NCBI RefSeq assembly: GCF_003634755.1
Contig: NZ_RBXA01000004.1
Coordinates: 124,001 to 188,000, forward strand
Length of the DNA stretch: 64,000 nucleotides
Source: Flavobacterium limicola
Lineage (GTDB): Bacteria; Bacteroidota; Bacteroidia; Flavobacteriales; Flavobacteriaceae
Reading direction: 5' to 3'
The notes beneath the pieces are model-generated. The model was not told the DNA's origin. It did no database searches and worked only from the letters and a program-made list of their open reading frames with translations. Made by a program: the position numbers and the translations under genes. Below are positions 57,566 through 64,000 of the stretch, in pieces (the first letter of the stretch is position 1; every line of letters begins with the position of its first letter).

Positions 57566-58378
57566 ATGGAAGAAAATTTAAAACGCCTCAATAAATTCAT
57601 AGGAGAAACTGGTTATTGTTCCCGCCGCGAAGCTGATAAAATCATTGAAGAAGGTCGTGTGACTATCAATGGAGTCGTTCCGGAATTGGGCACAAAAGTT
57701 TCACCGAATGACGAAGTGCGTATTGACGGTAAACTAATCCGTGAGCAAAATGAGAAACCGGTTTATCTTGCTTTCTATAAACCTGTAGGAATCGAATGTA
57801 CCACAAACCTTGATGTTCGCAATAATATTGTGGATTACATCAATTATCCGAAACGAATTTTTCCTATCGGACGATTAGACAAAGCCAGTGAAGGATTAAT
57901 TTTTATGACCAATGACGGCGATATCGTCAATAAAATTTTAAGAGCTCGAAACAATCACGAAAAAGAATATACGGTAACCGTAAACAAACCCATCACCGAT
58001 CGTTTCATCGAAAGAATGGGCAATGGAGTTCCTATTTTAGATACCGTTACCCGAAAATGTAAAGTGGAACAAATCAGCAAATTCACTTTCAAAATTATCT
58101 TAACACAAGGTTTAAACCGTCAAATCCGTAGGATGACCGAATATTTAGGGTATGATGTTACGGCGCTTAAACGCATCAGAATCATCAATATTTCACTGGA
58201 TGTTCCCGTTGGTAGATACCGCGATTTGACTGATGCCGAAATCAAAGAATTAAACGAATTGATTGAACCTTCGAGCAAAACAGAAGAAGCCAGTTTACCG
58301 AAAACAGAAGCCCCAAAAAGAAGAACGGAATTTATCAAAAGAGATGATCCCAGATTTAAAGGACGAGGAGATTATTAA
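57566..58378 (+). CDS. rluF: 23S rRNA pseudouridine synthase RluF-type
   Basis: 270 residues. An S4 RNA-binding domain opens the protein (RLNKFIGETGYCSRREADKIIEEGRVTING), followed by a TruA/RsuA-type synthase: YLAFYKPVGIECTT, IFPIGRLDKASEGLIFMTNDGD with the catalytic Asp105, KEYTVTVNK, and ILTQGLNRQIRRMTEYLGYDVTALKRIRI. The GIECTT and NRQIRRM form fits RluF (U2604) better than RluB or RsuA. The last 35 residues are a charged tail (EEASLPKTEAPKRRTEF). The assignment to position 2604 is by similarity. Confidence 0.88.
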   Translation: MEENLKRLNKFIGETGYCSRREADKIIEEGRVTINGVVPELGTKVSPNDEVRIDGKLIREQNEKPVYLAFYKPVGIECTTNLDVRNNIVDYINYPKRIFPIGRLDKASEGLIFMTNDGDIVNKILRARNNHEKEYTVTVNKPITDRFIERMGNGVPILDTVTRKCKVEQISKFTFKIILTQGLNRQIRRMTEYLGYDVTALKRIRIINISLDVPVGRYRDLTDAEIKELNELIEPSSKTEEASLPKTEAPKRRTEFIKRDDPRFKGRGDY

Positions 58379-58425
58379 AAAATACAAATCCCATCTGCCA
58401 CGGCCGATGGGATTTTTCATTTGCA

Positions 58426-59814
58426 CTATTTCTCAACCTTTATAAACTCATAATATAATGCTTTTGACAAAAAGGACCTTGATTGCATTCGACTAATCTC
58501 CTTCTCTCTTGAAATTTCAATGTACTGTCCATCTAATTTATTTTGTAAAAAATAGTCTCGACGCACTTCATCATTAAAGTTTAGTCCTGATAAAAATATT
58601 GGTTCTACTCCTTTGTTTACTGAAATATTATAATTGGTAATCAGATTTCCCCAATTCACAAAACTGCACAAAAGAATCGTTCCATAGAAATACCAAATCA
58701 TTTGATTGAAAAGAAAAGCATTCGTTTTTTGCTTGGTAATTTTTACAAAAGAAATAACCAATCCAATAATTGATAAAATCAAGAAAGCATAAACACCTAA
58801 CCTTTTATAAGTCAATCCAAAAAAAGAAACATATTCTGAGTTTTTAATAATTGTACTAATGATTAAAACTCCGTTTAAGAAAATCCAAATCTTGGCTAAC
58901 TTTTTAAGGTTTTTAGCTTTTTTATCAAAATTAAATCCTCCTTTAAAATAAAATAAAATAACGCCAACTGCCATTATGATTGAAAAAATAACGGCATTCA
59001 CTCTTTCGTGTGTATCAGAACTTAAGTTAGATTTTTTTACAACCTCAAAAAACTGTTCGTAATTATAAGTCGCAATGAAAACCAAAAGAAGCACATTCAA
59101 AAGAAACAACGTAATCTCTCCACTTCTTCTTTCAAAATCAATATCCAGAAATGAAAATGAATTTTGATTTTGTGTTTTGGCGTCTTCCTTAAAATCATTG
59201 TCCAGTAAATCATTCTTTTCATAAAAAACCTCAGGAATCCAATAATTCCAGAAAGTGAACGAAATAAAAAATCCTAAAGCGGTCAGTACAAATACTTGCC
59301 ACGCATCGATATCTAAATAATAATCCGTGAACAAAGAGGAAAAATGATCGCTCCCAAAAGAATATACAATTAAAAACAATCCAAGAAAAACAACTGGTAT
59401 AACAAAATAAGCAATCAGTTTTTTAGCAAAACCGCTGTTGACTTTTCGCTTCGGAAGATATTGACTAAACATCAATATACGACCTAACGAAGCGATACCG
59501 TTCATTAATACTAAAGGAAGAGTTTGTAACAATTTAAGTTTTGGTTCCTGGGTTTTGAATTGTAAAAAGATAATCGACAAAACCATGGCAAAAAAAGATG
59601 GAAAATCTCCGTACCAAGCAAATGCAAAGCATGACAGAACCGATGTAACAACTAAAATCAGATGTGCCCTACTGGTAATTTTCTCTTGAAAGAAATAACA
59701 TATTAAGGCGGTTTGCATCATCCCGAAAATGGCCCAATTGAGACCCAAATCTTCCTTGTAAAAAAGCAGAGTAAAAACCAAACTGCTGACTAAAATAAAA
59801 TGTAGTTTTTTCAT
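58426..59814 (-). CDS. DUF4173 multi-pass membrane protein
   Basis: 462 residues with about eleven membrane helices; a polar loop near 205-225 (KNDLLDNDFKEDAKTQNQ) and a polar C-terminal tail of about 60 residues. The DUF4173 pattern is seen in SLGRILMFSQYLPKR (about 110-124) and the central YNYEQFFEVVKK..HERVNAVIFSIIMAVGVILFYFKGGFNF. Function is unknown. A perfect inverted repeat TACTTTG-N5-CAAAGTA lies 17 bases before its ATG and matches one before the regulator operon upstream, so control by that regulator is inferred. Confidence 0.8.
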   Translation of the reverse strand: MKKLHFILVSSLVFTLLFYKEDLGLNWAIFGMMQTALICYFFQEKITSRAHLILVVTSVLSCFAFAWYGDFPSFFAMVLSIIFLQFKTQEPKLKLLQTLPLVLMNGIASLGRILMFSQYLPKRKVNSGFAKKLIAYFVIPVVFLGLFLIVYSFGSDHFSSLFTDYYLDIDAWQVFVLTALGFFISFTFWNYWIPEVFYEKNDLLDNDFKEDAKTQNQNSFSFLDIDFERRSGEITLFLLNVLLLVFIATYNYEQFFEVVKKSNLSSDTHERVNAVIFSIIMAVGVILFYFKGGFNFDKKAKNLKKLAKIWIFLNGVLIISTIIKNSEYVSFFGLTYKRLGVYAFLILSIIGLVISFVKITKQKTNAFLFNQMIWYFYGTILLCSFVNWGNLITNYNISVNKGVEPIFLSGLNFNDEVRRDYFLQNKLDGQYIEISREKEISRMQSRSFLSKALYYEFIKVEK

Positions 59815-59831
59815 AATTAATAATTTAAAAG

Positions 59832-59850
59832 TACTTTGTATTTCAAAGTA
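59832..59850. promoter_or_regulatory. Operator-like inverted repeat before the DUF4173 gene
   Basis: TACTTTGTATTTCAAAGTA: seven-base arms around five bases, 17 nt before the start codon. The same ACTTTG-N5-CAAAGT arrangement lies at 60789-60805 before the other operon of this locus. Confidence 0.6.
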
Positions 59851-59868
59851 TAAAGTTAAAAAAAAGGG

Positions 59869-60162
59869 TTATTTAGATTTAATTAATTTTTCAAGACTAT
59901 TCAAGTGTGAAATAAAAGCAGTTCTGCCAATATTGGTAACTCGATACGACGTTTTTGGTTTTTTACCAACAAATTCTTTTTTTACTTCTATGTATCCAGA
60001 TTTTTCTAACGCCGAAGAATGACTTGCTAAATTTCCATCAGTGATATTCAATAAAGATTTCATTTCAGTAAAATCAATCCAGTCGTTTACCATCAGAACA
60101 GACATAATGCCTAATCTAACCCTACTTTCGAAATCTTTATTTAATTTGTCAATGATTCCCAT
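59869..60162 (-). CDS. Winged-helix transcriptional regulator (transcriptional regulator of DUF4173 locus)
   Basis: 97 residues from ATG 60162; the longer frame up to 60270 overlaps the upstream gene and is not used. The fold is a small winged helix: LNKDFESRVRLGIMSVLMVNDWIDFTEMKSLLNITDGNLASHSSALEKSGYIEVKKEFVGKKPKTSYRVTNIGRTAFISHLNSLEKLI. The recognition helix is DGNLASHSSALEKSGY, as in the ArsR/MarR-like HTH_27 (DUF2087-like) family. The upstream membrane gene ends two bases before it, so both are one operon, and the DUF4173 gene follows with 54 bases. Confidence 0.85.
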   Translation of the reverse strand: MGIIDKLNKDFESRVRLGIMSVLMVNDWIDFTEMKSLLNITDGNLASHSSALEKSGYIEVKKEFVGKKPKTSYRVTNIGRTAFISHLNSLEKLIKSK

Positions 60163-60164
60163 TT

Positions 60165-60779
60165 CTATTTGTATTTTTTGAACACAATTATTCCGTAAAG
60201 AATATGCAAAATTCCAAATCCAATTGCCCAAAAAACAAGACCAAAACCAAGATAAAAAAGCGAAATACATCCTAGAACAATCTCACAAGCGCCTAAATAT
60301 CTAATGTCAGAAAAAGTATATTTCCCCGCATTAATAAGTGCTAACCCATAAAACAATAGAGTAACAGGAGCAATAAGAGCAAATAATTGATGGTATAAAA
60401 GTGCTACACAAAATACGCCTCCAACCAGTAAAGGAATTGCTAGATTCAATACCATTTTTTTAGTAGTATTCGTCCAAACCGGTAAATCAAACTTTTTACT
60501 TTTTCTCAAAGTAAAGAATATACCCGACCCCAAAGCTAAGACTAAAATTCCGCAAGCAACGAAAACTAATTCGATTATTAAATCATAGCTATACATCTTT
60601 TGCTTTCCATCAAAATATTCAATACCACTATTTTTAAATAATTGATACGCATAAACTGACCCGGCTAATGCGAAAAAGCCCGCAAATATTCCTGAAAGGC
60701 CACTTAACGAAATGAATCTGGAAGAGCGCTCCATCATGGAACGAATATGCGATAAATCTTCTTGAATTTTTTGACTCAT
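60165..60779 (-). CDS. Integral membrane protein of regulator operon
   Basis: 204 residues. A short soluble head (MSQKIQEDLSHIRSMMERSSRFISLSG) is followed by six membrane helices (about 27-47, 68-90, 105-125, 128-145, 155-172, 176-198). The head motif SHIRSMMERSSRFISLSGLSG is typical of a Bacteroidetes membrane family that accompanies winged-helix regulators; I know no function. It is the first gene of the operon, behind a good promoter (60800-60828) and an operator-like repeat. Confidence 0.75.
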   Translation of the reverse strand: MSQKIQEDLSHIRSMMERSSRFISLSGLSGIFAGFFALAGSVYAYQLFKNSGIEYFDGKQKMYSYDLIIELVFVACGILVLALGSGIFFTLRKSKKFDLPVWTNTTKKMVLNLAIPLLVGGVFCVALLYHQLFALIAPVTLLFYGLALINAGKYTFSDIRYLGACEIVLGCISLFYLGFGLVFWAIGFGILHILYGIIVFKKYK

Positions 60780-60788
60780 AAATAAAGT

Positions 60789-60805
60789 ACTTTGAGTTAC
60801 AAAGT
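60789..60805. promoter_or_regulatory. Operator-like inverted repeat before the regulator operon
   Basis: ACTTTG-AGTTA-CAAAGT, nine bases before the ATG of the membrane gene and overlapping the -7 box. It matches 59832-59850. Confidence 0.6.
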
Positions 60806-60828
60806 TATTTATTATTTTTAGATTTCAA
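60800..60828 (-). promoter_or_regulatory. Promoter of the membrane protein/regulator operon
   Basis: Minus strand TTG at 60828-60826, 18 bp, TAACTTTG at 60807-60800 followed by T. The -7 box overlaps the inverted repeat 60789-60805 and the TTG touches the large palindrome 60828-60883. Confidence 0.7.
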
Positions 60829-60883
60829 AACAGAAAGCGAATTATTTTAATAAATATTTATTAAAATAATTCGCTTTCTGTTT
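60828..60883. repeat. Perfect 56-nt palindrome
   Basis: A 28-base half-site (starting AAACAGAAAGCG) is followed at once by its exact reverse complement, without mismatch and without a loop. It lies between the 43-aa peptide gene and the operon promoter. It could be the terminator of the peptide gene, although the T-tract on that strand is short. Confidence 0.75.
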
Positions 60884-60921
60884 AAAAAAAGATTGGTATA
60901 AAAGATTCGTTTGCTCAGAAT

Positions 60922-61053
60922 CTATTTTGAGCCTGCTTCCCAACCTCTTTGAATCTCTCCAATAGTAGAATCCCAGTCGTAAATTGTCAGTATGATAAAA
61001 AGAGTAGCAAATCCTAAGAAAAACATTAGTACGTCTCTGTTTGAAATTTTCAT
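60922..61053 (-). CDS. 43-aa single-helix membrane peptide
   Basis: A short frame not listed among longer ORFs: ATG at 61053, stop TAG at 60922, 43 residues beginning MKISNRDVLMFFLGFATLFI and ending GEIQRGWEAGSK. It has a charged start, one hydrophobic helix (about 8-24) and an acidic amphipathic end with Asp-Trp-Asp (DWDST). The helix after a basic start and the clean start/stop with flanking hairpin speak for a real gene; no family is known to me. It sits between the CorA gene (upstream on the same strand) and the regulator operon. Confidence 0.6.
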   Translation of the reverse strand: MKISNRDVLMFFLGFATLFIILTIYDWDSTIGEIQRGWEAGSK

Positions 61054-61130
61054 TTTTATAGTATTTAATTATTTATTTAAATATATAAAATTAATTGAAT
61101 CCAAAACCAAAAAAGTAAGATTAATATTAA

Positions 61131-62057
61131 TTAAAACCATCTTTTTCTTTTGAATAAAAACACACCAAAAGCAGATAACAAAACAGATACTGTAATAACA
61201 ATCCATATTCCATAGCGATTATCTTCTAAATCATTAGGTACATTCATTCCATATAAACTGGCAATTAATGTTGGAATCATCAGAATAATCGAAATAGAAG
61301 TCATCTGCTTCATGATTGTATTCATATTATTAGAAATCACAGAAGCATACGCATCCATAGTTCCCGTTAAGATGTCACTGTAAATATTTGTAGTTTCTTG
61401 TGCCTGACGCAATTCAATTTCAACATCTTCCAATAAATCCGAGTCAAAATGCTCTTTTTGGGATTTAATGTTCTTGATTCGGTGCAACAAAATATCGTTC
61501 CCTTTCAAGGAAGTCATAAAGAATACCAAACATTTTTCTATTTGAAGTAACGCCTGCAACTCTTCATTTTTAATTGACTTTTCTAAATTGTCCTCGGCTA
61601 ATTTTATTTTTTGATTGACTTGCTTTAAGTATTTCAAAAACCAAACACTGGACGACAGCAATAACTTCAACACTAAATCAAAGTTGTCTTTAATGTTGAT
61701 ATTCTTGCGTTTGGTGTAAGTAACGAAATCCGTAAGCATTTCCGTTTTATGAAAACTGATGGTGATGCAAACTTCTCCTTTAAAAACAACCCCGACAGGA
61801 ATTGTATGAAAAGGCAACTTCACATCGTTACTCTTTACAGGAATTCGCATGATAATCAAAGTCCAACCATTTTCAATTTCTATCCTTGGTCTTTCGTCAA
61901 TATCTTCAATGTCGTTATAAAATGCTTCGGGAATTTGTAATTCTTCGAGTAAATATTTTTTTTCTGCTTCGGTAGGACATTCAATATTAATCCAGCAGTT
62001 TGGAGTCCAATCAGCAGTGGCAATTAATCCGTTATTGTTTTTATAAAAAGCTCTCAT
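61131..62057 (-). CDS. CorA-family divalent cation transporter
   Basis: 308 residues, within the CorA range. A cytoplasmic domain of about 245 residues (alpha/beta head, then long helices such as KQVNQKIKLAEDNLEKSIKNEELQALLQIEKCL) is followed by two membrane helices at the end. The pore signature YGMN is present in LIASLYGMNVPNDLEDNRYG, and a basic sphincter KRKRWF ends the chain. It should form a pentameric channel for Mg (or Co/Ni). A TACTTTTG box with a TTG 23 bp upstream (62167-62200) may be the promoter. Confidence 0.92.
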   Translation of the reverse strand: MRAFYKNNNGLIATADWTPNCWINIECPTEAEKKYLLEELQIPEAFYNDIEDIDERPRIEIENGWTLIIMRIPVKSNDVKLPFHTIPVGVVFKGEVCITISFHKTEMLTDFVTYTKRKNINIKDNFDLVLKLLLSSSVWFLKYLKQVNQKIKLAEDNLEKSIKNEELQALLQIEKCLVFFMTSLKGNDILLHRIKNIKSQKEHFDSDLLEDVEIELRQAQETTNIYSDILTGTMDAYASVISNNMNTIMKQMTSISIILMIPTLIASLYGMNVPNDLEDNRYGIWIVITVSVLLSAFGVFLFKRKRWF

Positions 62058-62166
62058 TTCAAAATTCTATAGGTTTATGTATAGCCTCTTGAAAAAGTCA
62101 AGTGCTATATTAGTTCAACATTTCCGAATAATAATCGTCCATTTTAAAGGTCTTTTTTAAGTGGTG

Positions 62167-62200
62167 CAAAAGTATTCTTTAAATTCCGTTTCAGCATCAA
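62167..62200 (-). promoter_or_regulatory. Possible promoter of the CorA gene
   Basis: Minus strand TTG at 62200-62198, 23 bp, TACTTTTG at 62174-62167 followed by C; the leader would be about 100 nt. Confidence 0.4.
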
Positions 62201-62230
62201 TTATCAGAATTTTATACATTTTTTTAAATA

Positions 62231-62261
62231 AAAAAGCCTTAAACGTATGTTTAAGGCTTTC
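62231..62261 (-). terminator. Terminator after folD
   Basis: Arms AAAAGCCTTAAAC and GTTTAAGGCTTT with a short loop, A-rich on its left side, i.e. a T run on the minus strand after folD. Confidence 0.85.
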
Positions 62262-62279
62262 AATCAGAACTATTATTCT

Positions 62280-63161
62280 CTATTTATTTCTTTTCATTTC
62301 TCTTGCCAAAAGCGTATTTTTCAACAACATTGCAATGGTCATAGGTCCTACTCCACCTGGAACCGGAGTAATAAATGATGATTTTTTACTTACATTTTCA
62401 AAATCAACATCACCCGTGATTACATATCCTTTTTCGTTACTTTCATCAGGAACACGAGTAATACCTACGTCAATAACCACAACTCCATCTTTTACCATAT
62501 TTGCTTTCAGGTAATTTGGAACACCTAGAGCCGTAATAATGATATCCGCCTGAATGGTAATTTCCTCAATATTTTTAGTGTAGCTGTGCGTCAAAGTAAC
62601 TGTTGAATTTCCAGGAAAACCTTTTCTTCCCATCAAAATACTCATTGGTCTTCCCACAATGTGGCTACGACCTATTACTACAGTGTGTTTTCCTTTGGTT
62701 TCTACACCATATCTTTCTAACAATTCTAAAATTCCGAAAGGTGTTGCAGGAATAAAAGTAGTCATGTCTAAAGCCATTTTTCCAAAATTCTCAGGATGAA
62801 ATCCATCGACATCTTTGCTTGGATCTACCGCCATCAATACTTTTTGCTCATCAATTTGTTCCGGAAGCGGCAATTGAACGATAAATCCATCAATAGCATC
62901 ATTCTCATTCAGTTCCTTAATTTTCTTTAGCAATTCAACTTCAGTAGTTGTACTTGGCATTTTTACTAAAGTAGATTCAAAACCTACTCTTTCACAAGCC
63001 TTTACTTTACTCCCTACATAAGTTAAACTTGCACCATCATTTCCAACAATTAGGGCTGCTAAATGAGGAACTTTCTCCCCATTGTCTTTCATTTTTTGTA
63101 CTTCTACAGCGATTTCACTTTTAATATCCTCCGCTGTTTTTTTTCCGTCTAGTAGTTGCAT
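62280..63161 (-). CDS. folD: Methylenetetrahydrofolate dehydrogenase/cyclohydrolase FolD
   Basis: 293 residues, the usual size. YVGSKVKACERVGFES carries the catalytic Lys, GFIVQLPLPEQID the next active block, and KDVDGFHPENFGKM the folate-binding Asp. The NADP fold has VVIGRSHIVGRPMSILM, and the end GGVGPMTIAMLLKNTLLA is invariant. It interconverts methylene-, methenyl- and 10-formyl-THF, the latter used by Fmt in this window. It lies 78 bases after ffh on the same strand with a TTTAAGACTTTC-type repeat between. Confidence 0.95.
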   Translation of the reverse strand: MQLLDGKKTAEDIKSEIAVEVQKMKDNGEKVPHLAALIVGNDGASLTYVGSKVKACERVGFESTLVKMPSTTTEVELLKKIKELNENDAIDGFIVQLPLPEQIDEQKVLMAVDPSKDVDGFHPENFGKMALDMTTFIPATPFGILELLERYGVETKGKHTVVIGRSHIVGRPMSILMGRKGFPGNSTVTLTHSYTKNIEEITIQADIIITALGVPNYLKANMVKDGVVVIDVGITRVPDESNEKGYVITGDVDFENVSKKSSFITPVPGGVGPMTIAMLLKNTLLAREMKRNK

Positions 63162-63239
63162 TGTTATTGGGTTTAATATATTAAAGCCGAAAGTCTTAAA
63201 ATCATTACAACTTTAAGACTTTCGACTTTTGACTCAATT

Positions 63240-64000
63240 TTATTTCATTCCTGGCATTCCGCCTTTCATACCGCCCATCATTTTCATCAGGTTTTTTCCT
63301 CCCGGGCCTTGCATCATTTTCATCATCTTGCTCATTTGGTCAAACTGCTTCATTAACTGATTCACCTGTTCGATTTTAGTTCCGGAACCTTTTGCAATTC
63401 TAGCTTTTCTTTTTACATCAATTAAAGCCGGCTTGCTTCTTTCAATTGGCGTCATCGAATGAATAATGGCTTCAATATGTTTGAAAGCATCGTCTTCTAT
63501 CTCCACATCTTTCATGGCTTTTGAAGCACCTGGTATCATTCCAACCAAATCTTTCATATTACCCATTTTCTTTACTTGCTGAATTTGAGAAAGGAAATCA
63601 TCAAAACCGAATTCGTTTTTGGCAATTTTCTTTTGGATTTTTCGTGCTTCTTCTTCGTCAAATTGCTCTTGAGCTCTTTCTACCAAAGACACAACATCTC
63701 CCATTCCCAAAATTCTTTCGGCCATACGAATTGGATAGAACACATCAATGGCGTCCATCTTTTCTCCTGTACCTACGAATTTAATTGGTTTATTAACAAC
63801 CGATTTAATCGAAATTGCAGCTCCACCACGTGTATCACCATCTAATTTCGTTAAAATAACCCCATCAAAATTTAATCTTTCGTTGAAAGCTTTTGCTGTG
63901 TTTACAGCATCTTGACCTGTCATTGCATCCACAACAAATAAGGTTTCTTGCGGCTGAATGGCTTTATGAACGCGTTCTATTTCGTTCATCATTTCCTCAT
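63240..64000 (-). CDS. ffh: Signal recognition particle protein Ffh (3' part)
   Basis: The gene enters from the right edge; 253 codons of its 3' end are present. Seen are the last part of the GTPase (VVDAMTGQDAVNTAKAFNERL, the G4 box TKLDGDTRGGAA with TKLD, and VGTGEKMDAIDVF) and the complete methionine-rich M domain (QIQQVKKMGNMKDLVGMIPG, MTPIERSKPALIDVKRKARIAKGSGTKIEQVNQLMKQF), which binds the signal peptide and 4.5S RNA. The end is a Met/Gly tail (MGGMKGGMPGMK). Ffh brings nascent membrane proteins to the SecYEG translocon through FtsY. Confidence 0.96.
   Translation of the reverse strand, partial: EEMMNEIERVHKAIQPQETLFVVDAMTGQDAVNTAKAFNERLNFDGVILTKLDGDTRGGAAISIKSVVNKPIKFVGTGEKMDAIDVFYPIRMAERILGMGDVVSLVERAQEQFDEEEARKIQKKIAKNEFGFDDFLSQIQQVKKMGNMKDLVGMIPGASKAMKDVEIEDDAFKHIEAIIHSMTPIERSKPALIDVKRKARIAKGSGTKIEQVNQLMKQFDQMSKMMKMMQGPGGKNLMKMMGGMKGGMPGMK

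Noticed and set aside
60165..60270. Longer N-terminus for the winged-helix regulator
   Set aside because: The extension overlaps the upstream membrane gene in another frame and has no conserved character; ATG 60162 lies two bases after the upstream stop.
1..64000. CRISPR array, prophage, insertion sequence or defence island
   Set aside because: I found no regularly spaced repeats, no transposase, phage structural gene or restriction gene; the window is mostly conserved core genes.

Overview
The window is a stretch of chromosome from a member of the Flavobacteriaceae, most likely a Flavobacterium. The evidence is the very AT-rich intergenic DNA, the lack of Shine-Dalgarno sites, Bacteroidetes-type promoters (TTG, 17-23 bp, TAnnTTTG), many families typical of this phylum (DUF5686, DUF4290, DUF5683, GIN/DUF2807, DUF4870, DUF4173, WbqC, PspC/PadR cassette), and a gene order ParA-ParB-DUF5683-DapB-LepB-WbqC that is usual in it. 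Nearly all of the window is core genome. I see no insertion sequence, prophage, CRISPR array, restriction system or other recognisable mobile island. The species assignment is inference.

Layout. 1-345 is the 5' end of a PAS-type sensor gene leaving the window. 532-1428 is xerD. 1506-4941 is a cluster of four outer-membrane beta-barrel genes with duplicated spacers. 5132-8126 carries aroQ and a large DUF5686 outer-membrane protein. 8268-11765 (minus) carries a CDF transporter, murA, a DUF4290 gene and a DUF493 gene. 11913-17768 carries an NTPase, recQ, fmt, HU, yqgE, a class IV aminotransferase and a START-like protein. tRNA-Met lies at 17922-17998, followed by a small secreted Cys-rich peptide, a DUF4442 gene and a DUF4870 gene. 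20122-22924 is a PadR-PspC-GIN operon, followed by an M1 peptidase and a second GIN protein. trxB and tRNA-Pro (minus) come next. 28062-33540 is the parAB-DUF5683-dapB-lepB-wbqC block.

33555-39765 (minus) holds an EEP-family membrane protein, two rhomboids, mutL, ribH and a TPR membrane protein. 39998-48257 (plus) holds recF, a rhodanese-thioredoxin lipoprotein, DUF2461, GT4, murB, a PaiB-like protein, GT2, an ECF sigma factor and TonB. lipA, gap and a hybrid histidine kinase follow, then punA-lpxK (minus), then Nif3, a coiled-coil protein, an alpha/beta hydrolase and rluF (plus). 58426-62057 (minus) is a small regulator operon with DUF4173, a 43-aa membrane peptide and a CorA-type transporter. 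The window ends in folD and the 3' part of ffh (minus).

Functionally, the window combines housekeeping (peptidoglycan: murA, murB; lipid A: lpxK; lysine/diaminopimelate: dapB; shikimate: aroQ; folate: folD; riboflavin: ribH; lipoate: lipA; translation: fmt, rluF, two tRNAs; secretion: lepB, ffh; DNA maintenance: xerD, recQ, mutL, recF, parAB, HU) with envelope-related proteins. The observations I find most worth following are: a pair of matching operator-like inverted repeats (ACTTTG-N5-CAAAGT) before two genes of the winged-helix regulator locus; a perfect 56-nt palindrome next to it; the duplicated spacer modules and palindromes of the beta-barrel cluster; MurA with Asp at the fosfomycin-target Cys position; MutL and a zinc-ribbon relative with degenerate metal sites; two genes whose ATG directly follows a terminator-like hairpin; and several interspersed structured intergenic repeats. 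I did not find a convincing wholly new multi-gene system.
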